The notes: generated by a model from the sequence alone, not told the origin. A stretch of 5,174 bases of DNA from Nitrospirota bacterium (GCA_023248365.1 JAHFER010000141.1:1-5174), one strand, 5' to 3'. Positions 1 through 4,967 are shown, counted from the first letter of the stretch. A program made the numbers and translations.

Positions 1-14
1 TCCACGTCCATCAT
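1..14 (-). CDS. Start of an unidentified gene, cut by the left edge
   Basis: Only the first codons are in the window, reading M-M-D-V before the edge, so no function can be assigned. The call rests on the start signals. A perfect AGGAGG lies at 24-19 on the minus strand, followed by two consecutive ATG codons at 14 and 11. The spacing is 4 nt to the first ATG and 7 nt to the second, so the second (11) is the likelier start. A strong sigma70-type promoter lies about 60 bp further upstream. The gene has the same orientation as the polymerase operon, but its own promoter suggests a separate transcription unit. Confidence 0.6.
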
Positions 15-74
15 GATACCTCCTGATCTTAAGATGTTGTACCCTGTATCGTGATAATAAGTATATGATTTGAG

Positions 75-103
75 AAATTAAACGATTAAAAGGTTGTTGT
101 CAA
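75..103 (-). promoter_or_regulatory. Sigma70-type promoter for the left-edge gene
   Basis: On the minus strand TTGACA (103-98) is followed after exactly 17 bp by TAATTT (80-75). This is a consensus -35 and a near-consensus -10. The predicted transcription start is near 68, giving a 5' leader of about 54 nt that ends in AGGAGG before the ATG. The sequence ATAAGTATA (57-65, plus strand), also found inside the lexA promoter, lies just inside the predicted transcript. Confidence 0.65.
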
Positions 104-127
104 GCATTGTGACATGAATCGCAATCC

Positions 128-150
128 TATCATATCCCTGCCGTATGATA
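128..150. repeat. Short AT-rich inverted repeat after the polymerase gene
   Basis: TATCATA (128-134) and TATGATA (144-150) are perfect 7-bp inverted arms around a 9-nt loop. It lies between the polymerase stop codon and the left-edge promoter, about 25 bp upstream of that promoter's -35. The AT-rich stem has no following T-run on either strand, so it is a poor intrinsic terminator. A protein-binding site for the left-edge gene is possible, or it may be chance. Confidence 0.3.
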
Positions 151-161
151 CAATGGGAAAT

Positions 162-2459
162 TCATGCGTTTTTTGAGTGCTCCAGCTCTCTCACATCCCA
201 TCCCAGCGGCTTCAATACTGTTTCAGCGGCCTGCAGTAAGAGTTCAAGATACTTTTCCCGGTCGTAGTCATGTTCTGCCACAGCAAAGGAAAGGGGTCTG
301 ACCCTGGAGGCAGGGTCTTTGTCTCCGGCTGAGGTGATTATCATCTGTACCCTCTCTCCGGGTTCAAGACGGATGCCGCGGGCAAGGAGGCATTGGGCAG
401 CTATGGAGGTATCCATAGCACTGGTGTAGTCATCCGGTCTTTTGGTAATGTTTTTGCTGATTGCAAGCTCCATTGGTGACACCCTGCCATCTAATAACTG
501 TATGGTATAAGCCTCCAAAACCTCTAATGCCTTATCCACATATTGAGGTAGTTCTTCAGGCGATTGGGCCTGAGCCAGTATCCCGATAATCTCCTTCTGT
601 GCCCTTGCAATAAATGGCGGTGTATCGTGCCGCCGCATTTCAATACCCCGCACCTTAATATCTCCGTTTTTAAATACACCAAGATAACGGTTTGATACTG
701 CAAGATTAGAACGCATCTTTGAGGCCGGGAATATCAGCCATCTGTATATCCCTTCAAGCGCCATAGTTATGCCTGTCTCTTTTGATATATTCTCCGAGAG
801 CGCCACAGCATCCTGTTCTGTTATCCCTGTTTTACAGACCCATATTGAATCAACAATGGCATGAATAAGCCTGTAGCCGTCTGCCTCGGCAATCTCCTTT
901 GCCCGAAGCAGCAATTCCCGCCCGTATGCCGTAACTGCCTCATGTGCCTCAATCCTGCCGAATCTTGCGTTTTTATATCCAAGATAACCAAAGCAGGTCA
1001 CTAATATCCATTTTAAGGCCGTCTGTCTCTGTTTGAACCTGAGCCGGTCTTCTGATAAAGCATGTTCATCAGCCATTATCATCTTATACACTGCCCGCTT
1101 CTTCAGGATGGGTTTCAAGACCCGTGGTATTAAGCCTTCACGTTGAGTACATGTGTGCCGTCCTATCTCCGGGACAATATGGTCAGGACAACATTCACAG
1201 TCAAGTGTCTCATGAGAGATATTATAGTTTGCCATAATGGTGGGATAGAGGGATGCAAAATCCAGTTCAACCACATCTCCATAAATCCCTGGCTCCGGCA
1301 TAAAGATCAGTCCCCCCTTGTCAGAGGTAATCAGTTCTTCAGCAGTTTTAAACGCCTCCGGCTCCTGCTTGCGCCATGGGATCAGGATACCTTCTTTGTA
1401 TGCCTGACGCATCTGCATTGCACTGATAACAGTGCCGGTTGAAGACCTGGCAAGCTGTTGAACAGGTATACTGCTGAGTCTGGCCAGTTCAATCAGCCCT
1501 TCAAGCCCGCTCTCACGAATAATAAAGGAGTTCTGCATATCAAGGTGCCATCTGCCTGCGAGAAAAGAGGCATCTTCGCGGCGCACTATCCTGCCATAAG
1601 AAAAATAAGATTTCCCCTGCCGCACCATTTTAGAATTTACAGTGGAAGGCATCTCAGGTGAATTACGTACAATGTCACGGTGCAAATGAAGCGGTATCTT
1701 AAACCGCTGTTCCATCTGCCGCAGTACAGGAATATGATGCGCATCCCCCCAGTGCGACATGATTATGTCCGGGTCGCCCTGCTCAACTATGCTGGAAAGG
1801 GTCTCGAGAAAAGACTCCGGTGTATCACCCTCAATGATCCGGTTTTCTCCATTTACTGACACCTCCAGACGTCCGTTATGGCCGTGGCGGGGATTTATTA
1901 AATCTCCCTCCAGTTTTATCTCCATAATATTTAGCAGAGGGGTCTTGTAGTCTACAGCCCACGGGTCATCAGTAGAATGGATTGAGATAAGCCGTCCGTC
2001 ACCAGTTGCCTCCCATGAGCAAAATGCAAGGGGAAAGACCTCTTTGTCCCACAGGTATCGCTGGGTAACAGATATATCGCAGGTAAAAAGCTCCAGTTTC
2101 CCTTCACTCCATTTATCCAGTATGGATATTACTTCATTGTAACGTGATGCTTTAATTACCTGCACCTCAAGCACAGGTATACTTTTCCCGCTCTGAAGCT
2201 CTGTCCGCTCTACCGGCGTAATTGTTACAGGAATGGAGTTGAGCGGCCGCCTTTGAAATACTCTGTTGAGTACAGAAGTGGTTGTTCTGATAAAGAAGGA
2301 AGGGGAATATGATTCCCATAAAGATACAGTAGTACCATCTTCTTTGATAAACCAAAGCCGTATCCCCTCACCCTCAAGGTAGAGATCAAACAGCCATCCT
2401 GAGCATGTTGTGTGGTGAGTATTTCTGATAGTTTTCACGTATTCCTCTGAATTGTACAT
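162..2459 (-). CDS. Divergent family B DNA polymerase (PolB2/Dpo2-like), exonuclease motifs lost
   Basis: A full-length 765-residue family B polymerase, the usual size of archaeal PolB. Seen: motif A is ELDFASLYP with Asp400. Motif B is degenerate, with Lys483 kept but VTCFG (487-491) in place of NSxYG. Motif C reads HAIVDSIWV (533-541), so the first Asp of the usual DTD is Ile535 while Asp537 is kept. The KxY region is NRY (590-592), followed by RGIEMRR (604-610). The 3'-5' exonuclease region is recognisable but degenerate: ExoI lacks its Asp (NIMEIK, 177-182), ExoII reads HWGDAHHIP (236-244) where Asn and Asp are expected, and ExoIII has no YxxxD. A Cys cluster, C421-x-C-C424 with C437, follows motif A. 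Known: archaeal PolB2/Dpo2 proteins share such altered motifs, and Dpo2 is linked to damage-induced mutagenesis. Inferred: a non-proofreading translesion polymerase or structural subunit, last gene of the lexA operon. The likely ribosome-binding G-run (2476-2472) lies in a repeat hairpin, 12 nt before the ATG. Confidence 0.9.
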   Translation of the reverse strand: MYNSEEYVKTIRNTHHTTCSGWLFDLYLEGEGIRLWFIKEDGTTVSLWESYSPSFFIRTTTSVLNRVFQRRPLNSIPVTITPVERTELQSGKSIPVLEVQVIKASRYNEVISILDKWSEGKLELFTCDISVTQRYLWDKEVFPLAFCSWEATGDGRLISIHSTDDPWAVDYKTPLLNIMEIKLEGDLINPRHGHNGRLEVSVNGENRIIEGDTPESFLETLSSIVEQGDPDIIMSHWGDAHHIPVLRQMEQRFKIPLHLHRDIVRNSPEMPSTVNSKMVRQGKSYFSYGRIVRREDASFLAGRWHLDMQNSFIIRESGLEGLIELARLSSIPVQQLARSSTGTVISAMQMRQAYKEGILIPWRKQEPEAFKTAEELITSDKGGLIFMPEPGIYGDVVELDFASLYPTIMANYNISHETLDCECCPDHIVPEIGRHTCTQREGLIPRVLKPILKKRAVYKMIMADEHALSEDRLRFKQRQTALKWILVTCFGYLGYKNARFGRIEAHEAVTAYGRELLLRAKEIAEADGYRLIHAIVDSIWVCKTGITEQDAVALSENISKETGITMALEGIYRWLIFPASKMRSNLAVSNRYLGVFKNGDIKVRGIEMRRHDTPPFIARAQKEIIGILAQAQSPEELPQYVDKALEVLEAYTIQLLDGRVSPMELAISKNITKRPDDYTSAMDTSIAAQCLLARGIRLEPGERVQMIITSAGDKDPASRVRPLSFAVAEHDYDREKYLELLLQAAETVLKPLGWDVRELEHSKNA

Positions 2460-2471
2460 CTTTCTTTTATT

Positions 2472-2505
2472 CCCCCTCTTTGGAAAAGAGGGGATAGGGG
2501 AGATT
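2472..2505 (-). repeat. Hairpin repeat copy A, inverted relative to copies B and C
   Basis: A C-rich/G-rich dispersed repeat between the polymerase and DUF559 genes. It contains a 9-bp perfect stem, CCCCTCTTT (2473-2481) with AAAGAGGGG (2485-2493), and a 3-nt loop, followed by GATAGGGGAGATTT. Its reverse complement aligns along its length with copies B and C but has diverged at several positions. The distal stem arm contains the G-run that would act as ribosome-binding sequence for the polymerase gene, so the hairpin could mask translation initiation. No T-run follows the stem on the operon strand, so a canonical terminator is unlikely. Confidence 0.8.
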
Positions 2506-2511
2506 TTCTAA

Positions 2512-2859
2512 TTATAAACAGTTCCATAGTGTTTCAAGAACCTCATTGGTATTTTCAAAAACCTCTTCATCTGAAAACCTAAAGACATGAATTCCTAAAC
2601 TTGATAAGTAATCATCTCTCTTTTCATCACTCTTTTTTCCTTCCACAGTGTAATGTTGTCCCCCATCGAGTTCGATAATAATCTGTGCTTTAGGGCAGTA
2701 AAAATCAACGATATAATTGCCTATTATCTTTTGTCTGTAAAATTGATACCCCTTCATTTGTTTGCTGTTTATCTTCGACCATAATAACCTTTCAGCATCA
2801 GTCATGTTCTTTCTAAGCTCTCTGGAATACTGTTTTAGATTTTTATTGTATTGCAGCAT
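2512..2859 (-). CDS. DUF559 family endonuclease-like protein
   Basis: A 115-residue protein of the DUF559 family, a PD-(D/E)XK-like fold related to Vsr very-short-patch-repair endonucleases. Seen: the typical opening, with SRELRKNMTDAERLLW at about 12-27; then IVDFYCP with Asp52, IIELDGGQH with Glu63, Asp65, Gln68 and His69; and HVFRFSDEEV near 91-100. These fit the expected D...ExD active-site pattern, and the length is normal for the family, so it looks intact. The ATG at 2859 is preceded by AAGGGGGG at 7-nt spacing, and this ribosome-binding sequence belongs to repeat copy B. The family is common and its cellular role is not established; DNA cleavage is inferred from the fold. Its place between inverted repeats suggests a passenger rather than an original member of the lexA operon. 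Confidence 0.88.
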   Translation of the reverse strand: MLQYNKNLKQYSRELRKNMTDAERLLWSKINSKQMKGYQFYRQKIIGNYIVDFYCPKAQIIIELDGGQHYTVEGKKSDEKRDDYLSSLGIHVFRFSDEEVFENTNEVLETLWNCL

Positions 2860-2862
2860 ATC

Positions 2863-2895
2863 AAATCCCCCCTTCCCCCCTTTTCTAAAGGGGGG
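2863..2895 (-). repeat. Hairpin repeat copy B
   Basis: The unit reads AAATC6-TT-C6-TTTTCTAAA-G6 on the plus strand and differs from copy C by a single base. The core is a 9-bp stem, CCCCCCTTT (2875-2883) with AAAGGGGGG (2887-2895), and a 3-nt loop TCT. On the minus strand its proximal G-run serves as the ribosome-binding sequence of the DUF559 gene. Its distal end encodes the last residues of the 92-residue protein, whose TAG stop (2887-2885) lies at the edge of the hairpin loop. Similar repeats are dispersed through many bacterial genomes and are often mistranslated as PPLEKGG-type peptides. Confidence 0.9.
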
Positions 2896-3163
2896 TGTTT
2901 TGACGCATAAGCCCCAGAAGATCTGAAACCCTTTCTTCTAAGTTCTTTATCCTCTTCCTGTCTTCAAGTATAATCGCTACAAGCATGGCCTCATAAGGGG
3001 TCACCCAGGAGGCGTATGCCTGTGCCTGAACGTGCCGGCGTATATCATCCAGCATCTCATCAAGGATGAGCTGGTCTTCTTTTCTAAGCGCCCGGCGGAA
3101 CTTCTGCCAGCGAAGCCGTTCCTCTTCAAGGAGTATTGTTGGTGTGGGAAGTGTCCTGCCCAT
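2885..3163 (-). CDS. Small conserved protein of the polymerase cassette (MGRTLPT start)
   Basis: A 92-residue, highly charged, probably all-helical cytoplasmic protein with no signal peptide or membrane segment. Seen: a distinctive start MGRTLPTPTILLEEE; then RWQKFRRALRKEDQ (18-31); a middle helix; and an amphipathic C-terminal segment, EDRKRIKNLEERVSDLL (67-83), suited to a short coiled coil. From memory, small haloarchaeal hypothetical proteins beginning MGRTNPT and carrying a similar FRRALRR block look alike; that resemblance needs a search. It overlaps the RecA-like gene by 38 bp, which suggests translational coupling. GAGGG lies about 10 nt before the ATG. The last residues and the stop codon come from repeat copy B, so the original C-terminus may have been a little different. 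Function unknown; it may be an accessory or bridging subunit of the polymerase complex. Confidence 0.75.
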   Translation of the reverse strand: MGRTLPTPTILLEEERLRWQKFRRALRKEDQLILDEMLDDIRRHVQAQAYASWVTPYEAMLVAIILEDRKRIKNLEERVSDLLGLMRQNTPL

Positions 3164-3665
3164 CTAAGCACCCTCGCTTCAAATCCCCCCATCCCCCCTT
3201 TTCTAAAGGGGGGAGCAGTATAGGGTTAGCAATCAAATCTGCAACAATCAGCCGGTGTCCCTTTTTTCTAATACGCCTTATCTCAACGGCAATCTGCTTT
3301 ACAGCCCTGCCTGCTTCGGTCTTCGGGACATCAGGATTGGAACACAATGCCAGCGGATCATAGATAACTCCGAGGGCATCCGGATTCTTATCCAATGCAG
3401 GGCCAAGATGCTTAGTAATCATCGAGACAAGCTGATGGACTGTAAAGGCCCTGGCTACAAAGAGTCTCCTGAGCAATGAATGAGGGTTTATAGCGAGGCG
3501 CTTTGCCGCCGCAGTTATCATGTATGGATTAAAGGAATTTCCTCCATCCACCCAGAAGACCTTTTCACCGGCCACAAGGAAAGATACGGTAATCTCCATG
3601 GCAGAGCTTTTAACTTCCTGCCTGCTGCTGATTAAATCTGTACCCATTTTTAAAAGATTGACCAT
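3126..3665 (-). CDS. RecA/Rad51-like paralogue with degenerate ATPase site, possibly 3'-truncated
   Basis: A 179-residue product whose first ~147 residues resemble the ATPase core of RadA/Rad51. Seen: KVFWVDGGNSFNP (35-47) matches the family's IDTEGTFRP segment, but the catalytic Glu position is Gly. LFVARAFTVHQL (68-79) matches the family's VARAFN..HQ. ALGVIYDPLAL (97-107) is a Walker B-like strand with Asp103, and HRLIVADLIAN (137-147) is the next strand. The P-loop equivalent (SSRQEVKSS, 13-21) keeps Lys19-Ser20 but lacks the glycines. ATP hydrolysis is therefore doubtful. Residues 151-162 (PPLEKGGWGDL) are encoded by repeat copy C and the tail beyond it is out of the normal family, so the 3' end was probably altered by the repeat. 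It starts 3 bp after the lexA stop with no clear Shine-Dalgarno, so coupling to lexA is likely. The position parallels ImuA, a RecA-like accessory protein in lexA-imuA-imuB-dnaE2 cassettes. Confidence 0.75.
   Translation of the reverse strand: MVNLLKMGTDLISSRQEVKSSAMEITVSFLVAGEKVFWVDGGNSFNPYMITAAAKRLAINPHSLLRRLFVARAFTVHQLVSMITKHLGPALDKNPDALGVIYDPLALCSNPDVPKTEAGRAVKQIAVEIRRIRKKGHRLIVADLIANPILLPPLEKGGWGDLKRGCLDGQDTSHTNNTP
3181..3213 (-). repeat. Hairpin repeat copy C, at the end of the RecA-like gene
   Basis: The unit reads AAATC6-AT-C6-TTTTCTAAA-G6 and matches copy B at all but one position, in the same orientation; the preceding TC is also shared. The stem is CCCCCCTTT (3193-3201) with AAAGGGGGG (3205-3213) and loop TCT. 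It is read through in frame by the RecA-like gene, adding residues 151-162, and lies 18 bp upstream of the 92-residue gene's start codon. Near-identity of B and C, against the more diverged A, suggests recent spread or gene conversion. Confidence 0.9.
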
Positions 3666-3668
3666 TCA

Positions 3669-4295
3669 CTATTTTATCGTTCTGTACAATCCCACCACCC
3701 TGCCCAAAATCTTAGGCAAAGGTGTTTGCTGTTTAAGAGGAATATCCGGATATGCAGGGTTTGCAGCCTCAAGGAATACCGCTCTACCCTTCTTCCTGAA
3801 TATCTTGACTGTTGCCTCATCCCCAAGGAGGGCTACAACTATATCTCCGGAATCAGCAGTCTCCTGTTGTCTTACGATGATATAGTCACCCTCAAATATT
3901 CCCACACCTGTCATACTGTCTCCACGCACCCTGAGGGCAAACTGCCTTCCGCCGCCTGCAAATTTTGGATCAAGTGGCAGTGTTCCTTCTATATTCTCTA
4001 CAGCCAGAACAGGCATTCCTGCTGCAACACGCCCAACCACAGGTATCCCCTCGCCTCTGAAAAGCCGGCCTTGAAGTATCTCAACAGCGCGGCGTTTCCC
4101 CGGCTGACATCTCAGATACCCCTTTTTCTCAAGCGCCCTCAGATGATCTTTAACACCCTTTACTGTAATGTCTCCCATAGCCTTAGCCATTTCATAAAGT
4201 GTCGGCGGATACCCAAGTTCCGCCATAGTAGTCTCTATATATGACAACAACTGCTGCTGCCTGTATGTAAGCGCTGTAAGGGTTGAAAGTATCAT
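3669..4295 (-). CDS. lexA: LexA repressor (SOS regulator with self-cleavage domain)
   Basis: A 208-residue LexA of normal length. It represses SOS genes until RecA-ssDNA filaments trigger its self-cleavage. Seen: an N-terminal winged helix-turn-helix (about 8-75) with LTYRQQQLLSYI, GYPPTLYEMAKAMG and HLRALEKKGYLR; the Ala92-Gly93 scissile bond in VAAGMPV; the catalytic Ser127 in GDSM; and Lys164 in ATVKIF. The C-terminal S24 peptidase-like domain ends LGRVVGLYRTIK. The recognition-helix segment (ITVKGVKDHL) differs from the common SPSTVHHHL form, in line with the non-standard operator candidate upstream. No other start is available before the HTH, and no Shine-Dalgarno precedes the ATG because the promoter -10 lies only 6 nt upstream, implying leaderless translation. 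First gene of the polymerase operon. It could be the cell's only LexA or a second copy dedicated to this cassette; the window cannot say. Confidence 0.96.
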   Translation of the reverse strand: MILSTLTALTYRQQQLLSYIETTMAELGYPPTLYEMAKAMGDITVKGVKDHLRALEKKGYLRCQPGKRRAVEILQGRLFRGEGIPVVGRVAAGMPVLAVENIEGTLPLDPKFAGGGRQFALRVRGDSMTGVGIFEGDYIIVRQQETADSGDIVVALLGDEATVKIFRKKGRAVFLEAANPAYPDIPLKQQTPLPKILGRVVGLYRTIK

Positions 4296-4301
4296 AAAAT
4301 G

Positions 4302-4331
4302 AATATACTACACATAAGTATAGTATGTCAA
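4302..4331 (-). promoter_or_regulatory. lexA operon promoter, predicted leaderless start
   Basis: On the minus strand a consensus TTGACA (4331-4326) is separated by 18 bp from TATATT (4307-4302). Counting from the -10, +1 falls on 4295, the A of the lexA ATG, which agrees with the absence of any ribosome-binding sequence. No comparably convincing promoter was noticed within the downstream genes, so it may drive the whole run down to the polymerase. Confidence 0.75.
4305..4326. promoter_or_regulatory. Candidate LexA operator, ATACTA-N10-TAGTAT palindrome
   Basis: ATACTA (4305-4310) and TAGTAT (4321-4326) are perfect 6-bp inverted arms with 10 bp between them. The 22-bp site fills the lexA promoter spacer and touches both the -10 and -35, the ideal place for an autorepressor. 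It matches neither the CTGT-N8-ACAG nor the GAAC-N4-GTTC type of LexA box. An extra half-site, TAGTATG, recurs at 4354-4360, 33 bp (about three helical turns) from the one at 4321-4327, nearer the cobO start. Assignment to LexA is inferred from position and symmetry. Confidence 0.5.
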
Positions 4332-4376
4332 CCCGGCATTGATTTTTTCATCGTAGTATGCTATTCCAGAGCTAAC

Positions 4377-4967
4377 ATGAAAGACAAAATGCAGAATATA
4401 GAATTTAAACAAAAACTAAAAGTATATGAGCCAAAGAAAAAGGTTGGCCTTGTTGTCGTTATAACAGGCAATGGCAAGGGTAAAACTACGTCTGCCCTTG
4501 GTATGGCGTTGAGAGCAACAGGATACAATATGAAGGTCTGCATAATCCAGTTTATTAAAGGCGATATGTATTCCGGCGAGTTTGACGGCATAAAGAGGCT
4601 TGCCCCGAATGTAGAAATTCATATTACAGGAAGAGGGTTCGTTGGAATCGGGGTCAGTTCATACTCTCATGAAGAACACAGGGCAAACGCACAGGATGCC
4701 ATTAGGCTTGCAAGGGATAAGATGACCTCAGGAGAGTTTGATCTGATTATCCTTGATGAAATAAATAACGCACTGAAACTTGAGCTTGTTGACCTCTCCC
4801 AGATTATAGAGTTGATAGACAACAAGCCTCCCCTCTTGCATCTGGTCTTTACAGGCAGGGATGCACATCCTGATGTAATAAAAATGGCACATACTGTTAC
4901 TGAGATGAAGGATGTCAAACATGCCATGAGCCAGGGAATTGAGCCGCAAAAAGGGATTGATTACTGA
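4377..4967 (+). CDS. cobO: Cob(I)alamin (corrinoid) adenosyltransferase, CobO/BtuR type
   Basis: Transfers the 5'-deoxyadenosyl group of ATP to the cobalt of reduced corrinoids, in cytoplasmic adenosylcobalamin synthesis or salvage. Seen: P-loop GNGKGKTT (31-38, the atypical CobA-family Walker A), ALRATG and VCIIQFIKG (54-62), GRGFVG (85-90), a Walker B-like FDLIILDEINNAL (121-133), LVFTGRDAHPDVI (156-168) and VTEMKDVKHAMSQGI (174-188). The family's usual ending after this point (QKGIDY) is intact. I chose the ATG at 4377, giving 196 residues, the same length as E. coli BtuR. The in-frame ATG at 4299 would add an unrelated 26 residues and lie inside the lexA promoter; ATG 4389 is a further alternative. 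Ribosome-binding sequence is weak (CAGAG). It is divergent from lexA and not part of that operon. No other cobalamin genes or riboswitch were seen. Confidence 0.93.
   Translation: MKDKMQNIEFKQKLKVYEPKKKVGLVVVITGNGKGKTTSALGMALRATGYNMKVCIIQFIKGDMYSGEFDGIKRLAPNVEIHITGRGFVGIGVSSYSHEEHRANAQDAIRLARDKMTSGEFDLIILDEINNALKLELVDLSQIIELIDNKPPLLHLVFTGRDAHPDVIKMAHTVTEMKDVKHAMSQGIEPQKGIDY

Larger units (their letters stand above)
2472..2895 (-). mobile_element. Putative insertion unit: DUF559 gene flanked by inverted hairpin repeats
   Basis: Copy A (2472-2505) and copy B (2863-2895) are inverted relative to each other and closely bracket the DUF559 gene, with their ATTT/AAAT ends facing inward. The arrangement resembles a small element with structured terminal inverted repeats that carries one nuclease gene. 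It separates the 92-residue gene from the polymerase gene in an otherwise tight operon. No transposase and no clear target-site duplication were seen. A third copy (3181-3213) without a nuclease lies nearby. That it is mobile is an inference from layout. Confidence 0.4.

Noticed and set aside
1143..1950. Plus-strand open frames opposite the polymerase gene (1143-1442, 1458-1661, 1759-1950)
   Set aside because: They are antisense to a polymerase with clear motifs, their translations have no recognisable features, and no start signals stand out.
3001..3192. A 63-residue minus-strand frame overlapping the RecA-like and MGRT genes
   Set aside because: It is a third frame over the same DNA, partly repeat-derived, and lacks the compositional character of its neighbours.
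2472..3213. The three G/C-rich repeats as a CRISPR array
   Set aside because: Only three copies, one inverted, separated by whole genes rather than short uniform spacers, and no cas genes nearby.
2863..3213. The repeat hairpins as intrinsic terminators
   Set aside because: On the operon strand the stems are followed by G-rich or mixed sequence with no T-run, so standard termination is unlikely.
3520..4244. Plus-strand open frames opposite lexA and the RecA-like gene
   Set aside because: They mirror strongly supported minus-strand genes and the translations look like random antisense peptide.
4299..4376. An N-terminal extension of the cobalamin adenosyltransferase from the ATG at 4299
   Set aside because: The added 26 residues show no family resemblance and the codons lie inside the lexA promoter and operator. 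The start at 4377 gives the usual length for the family.
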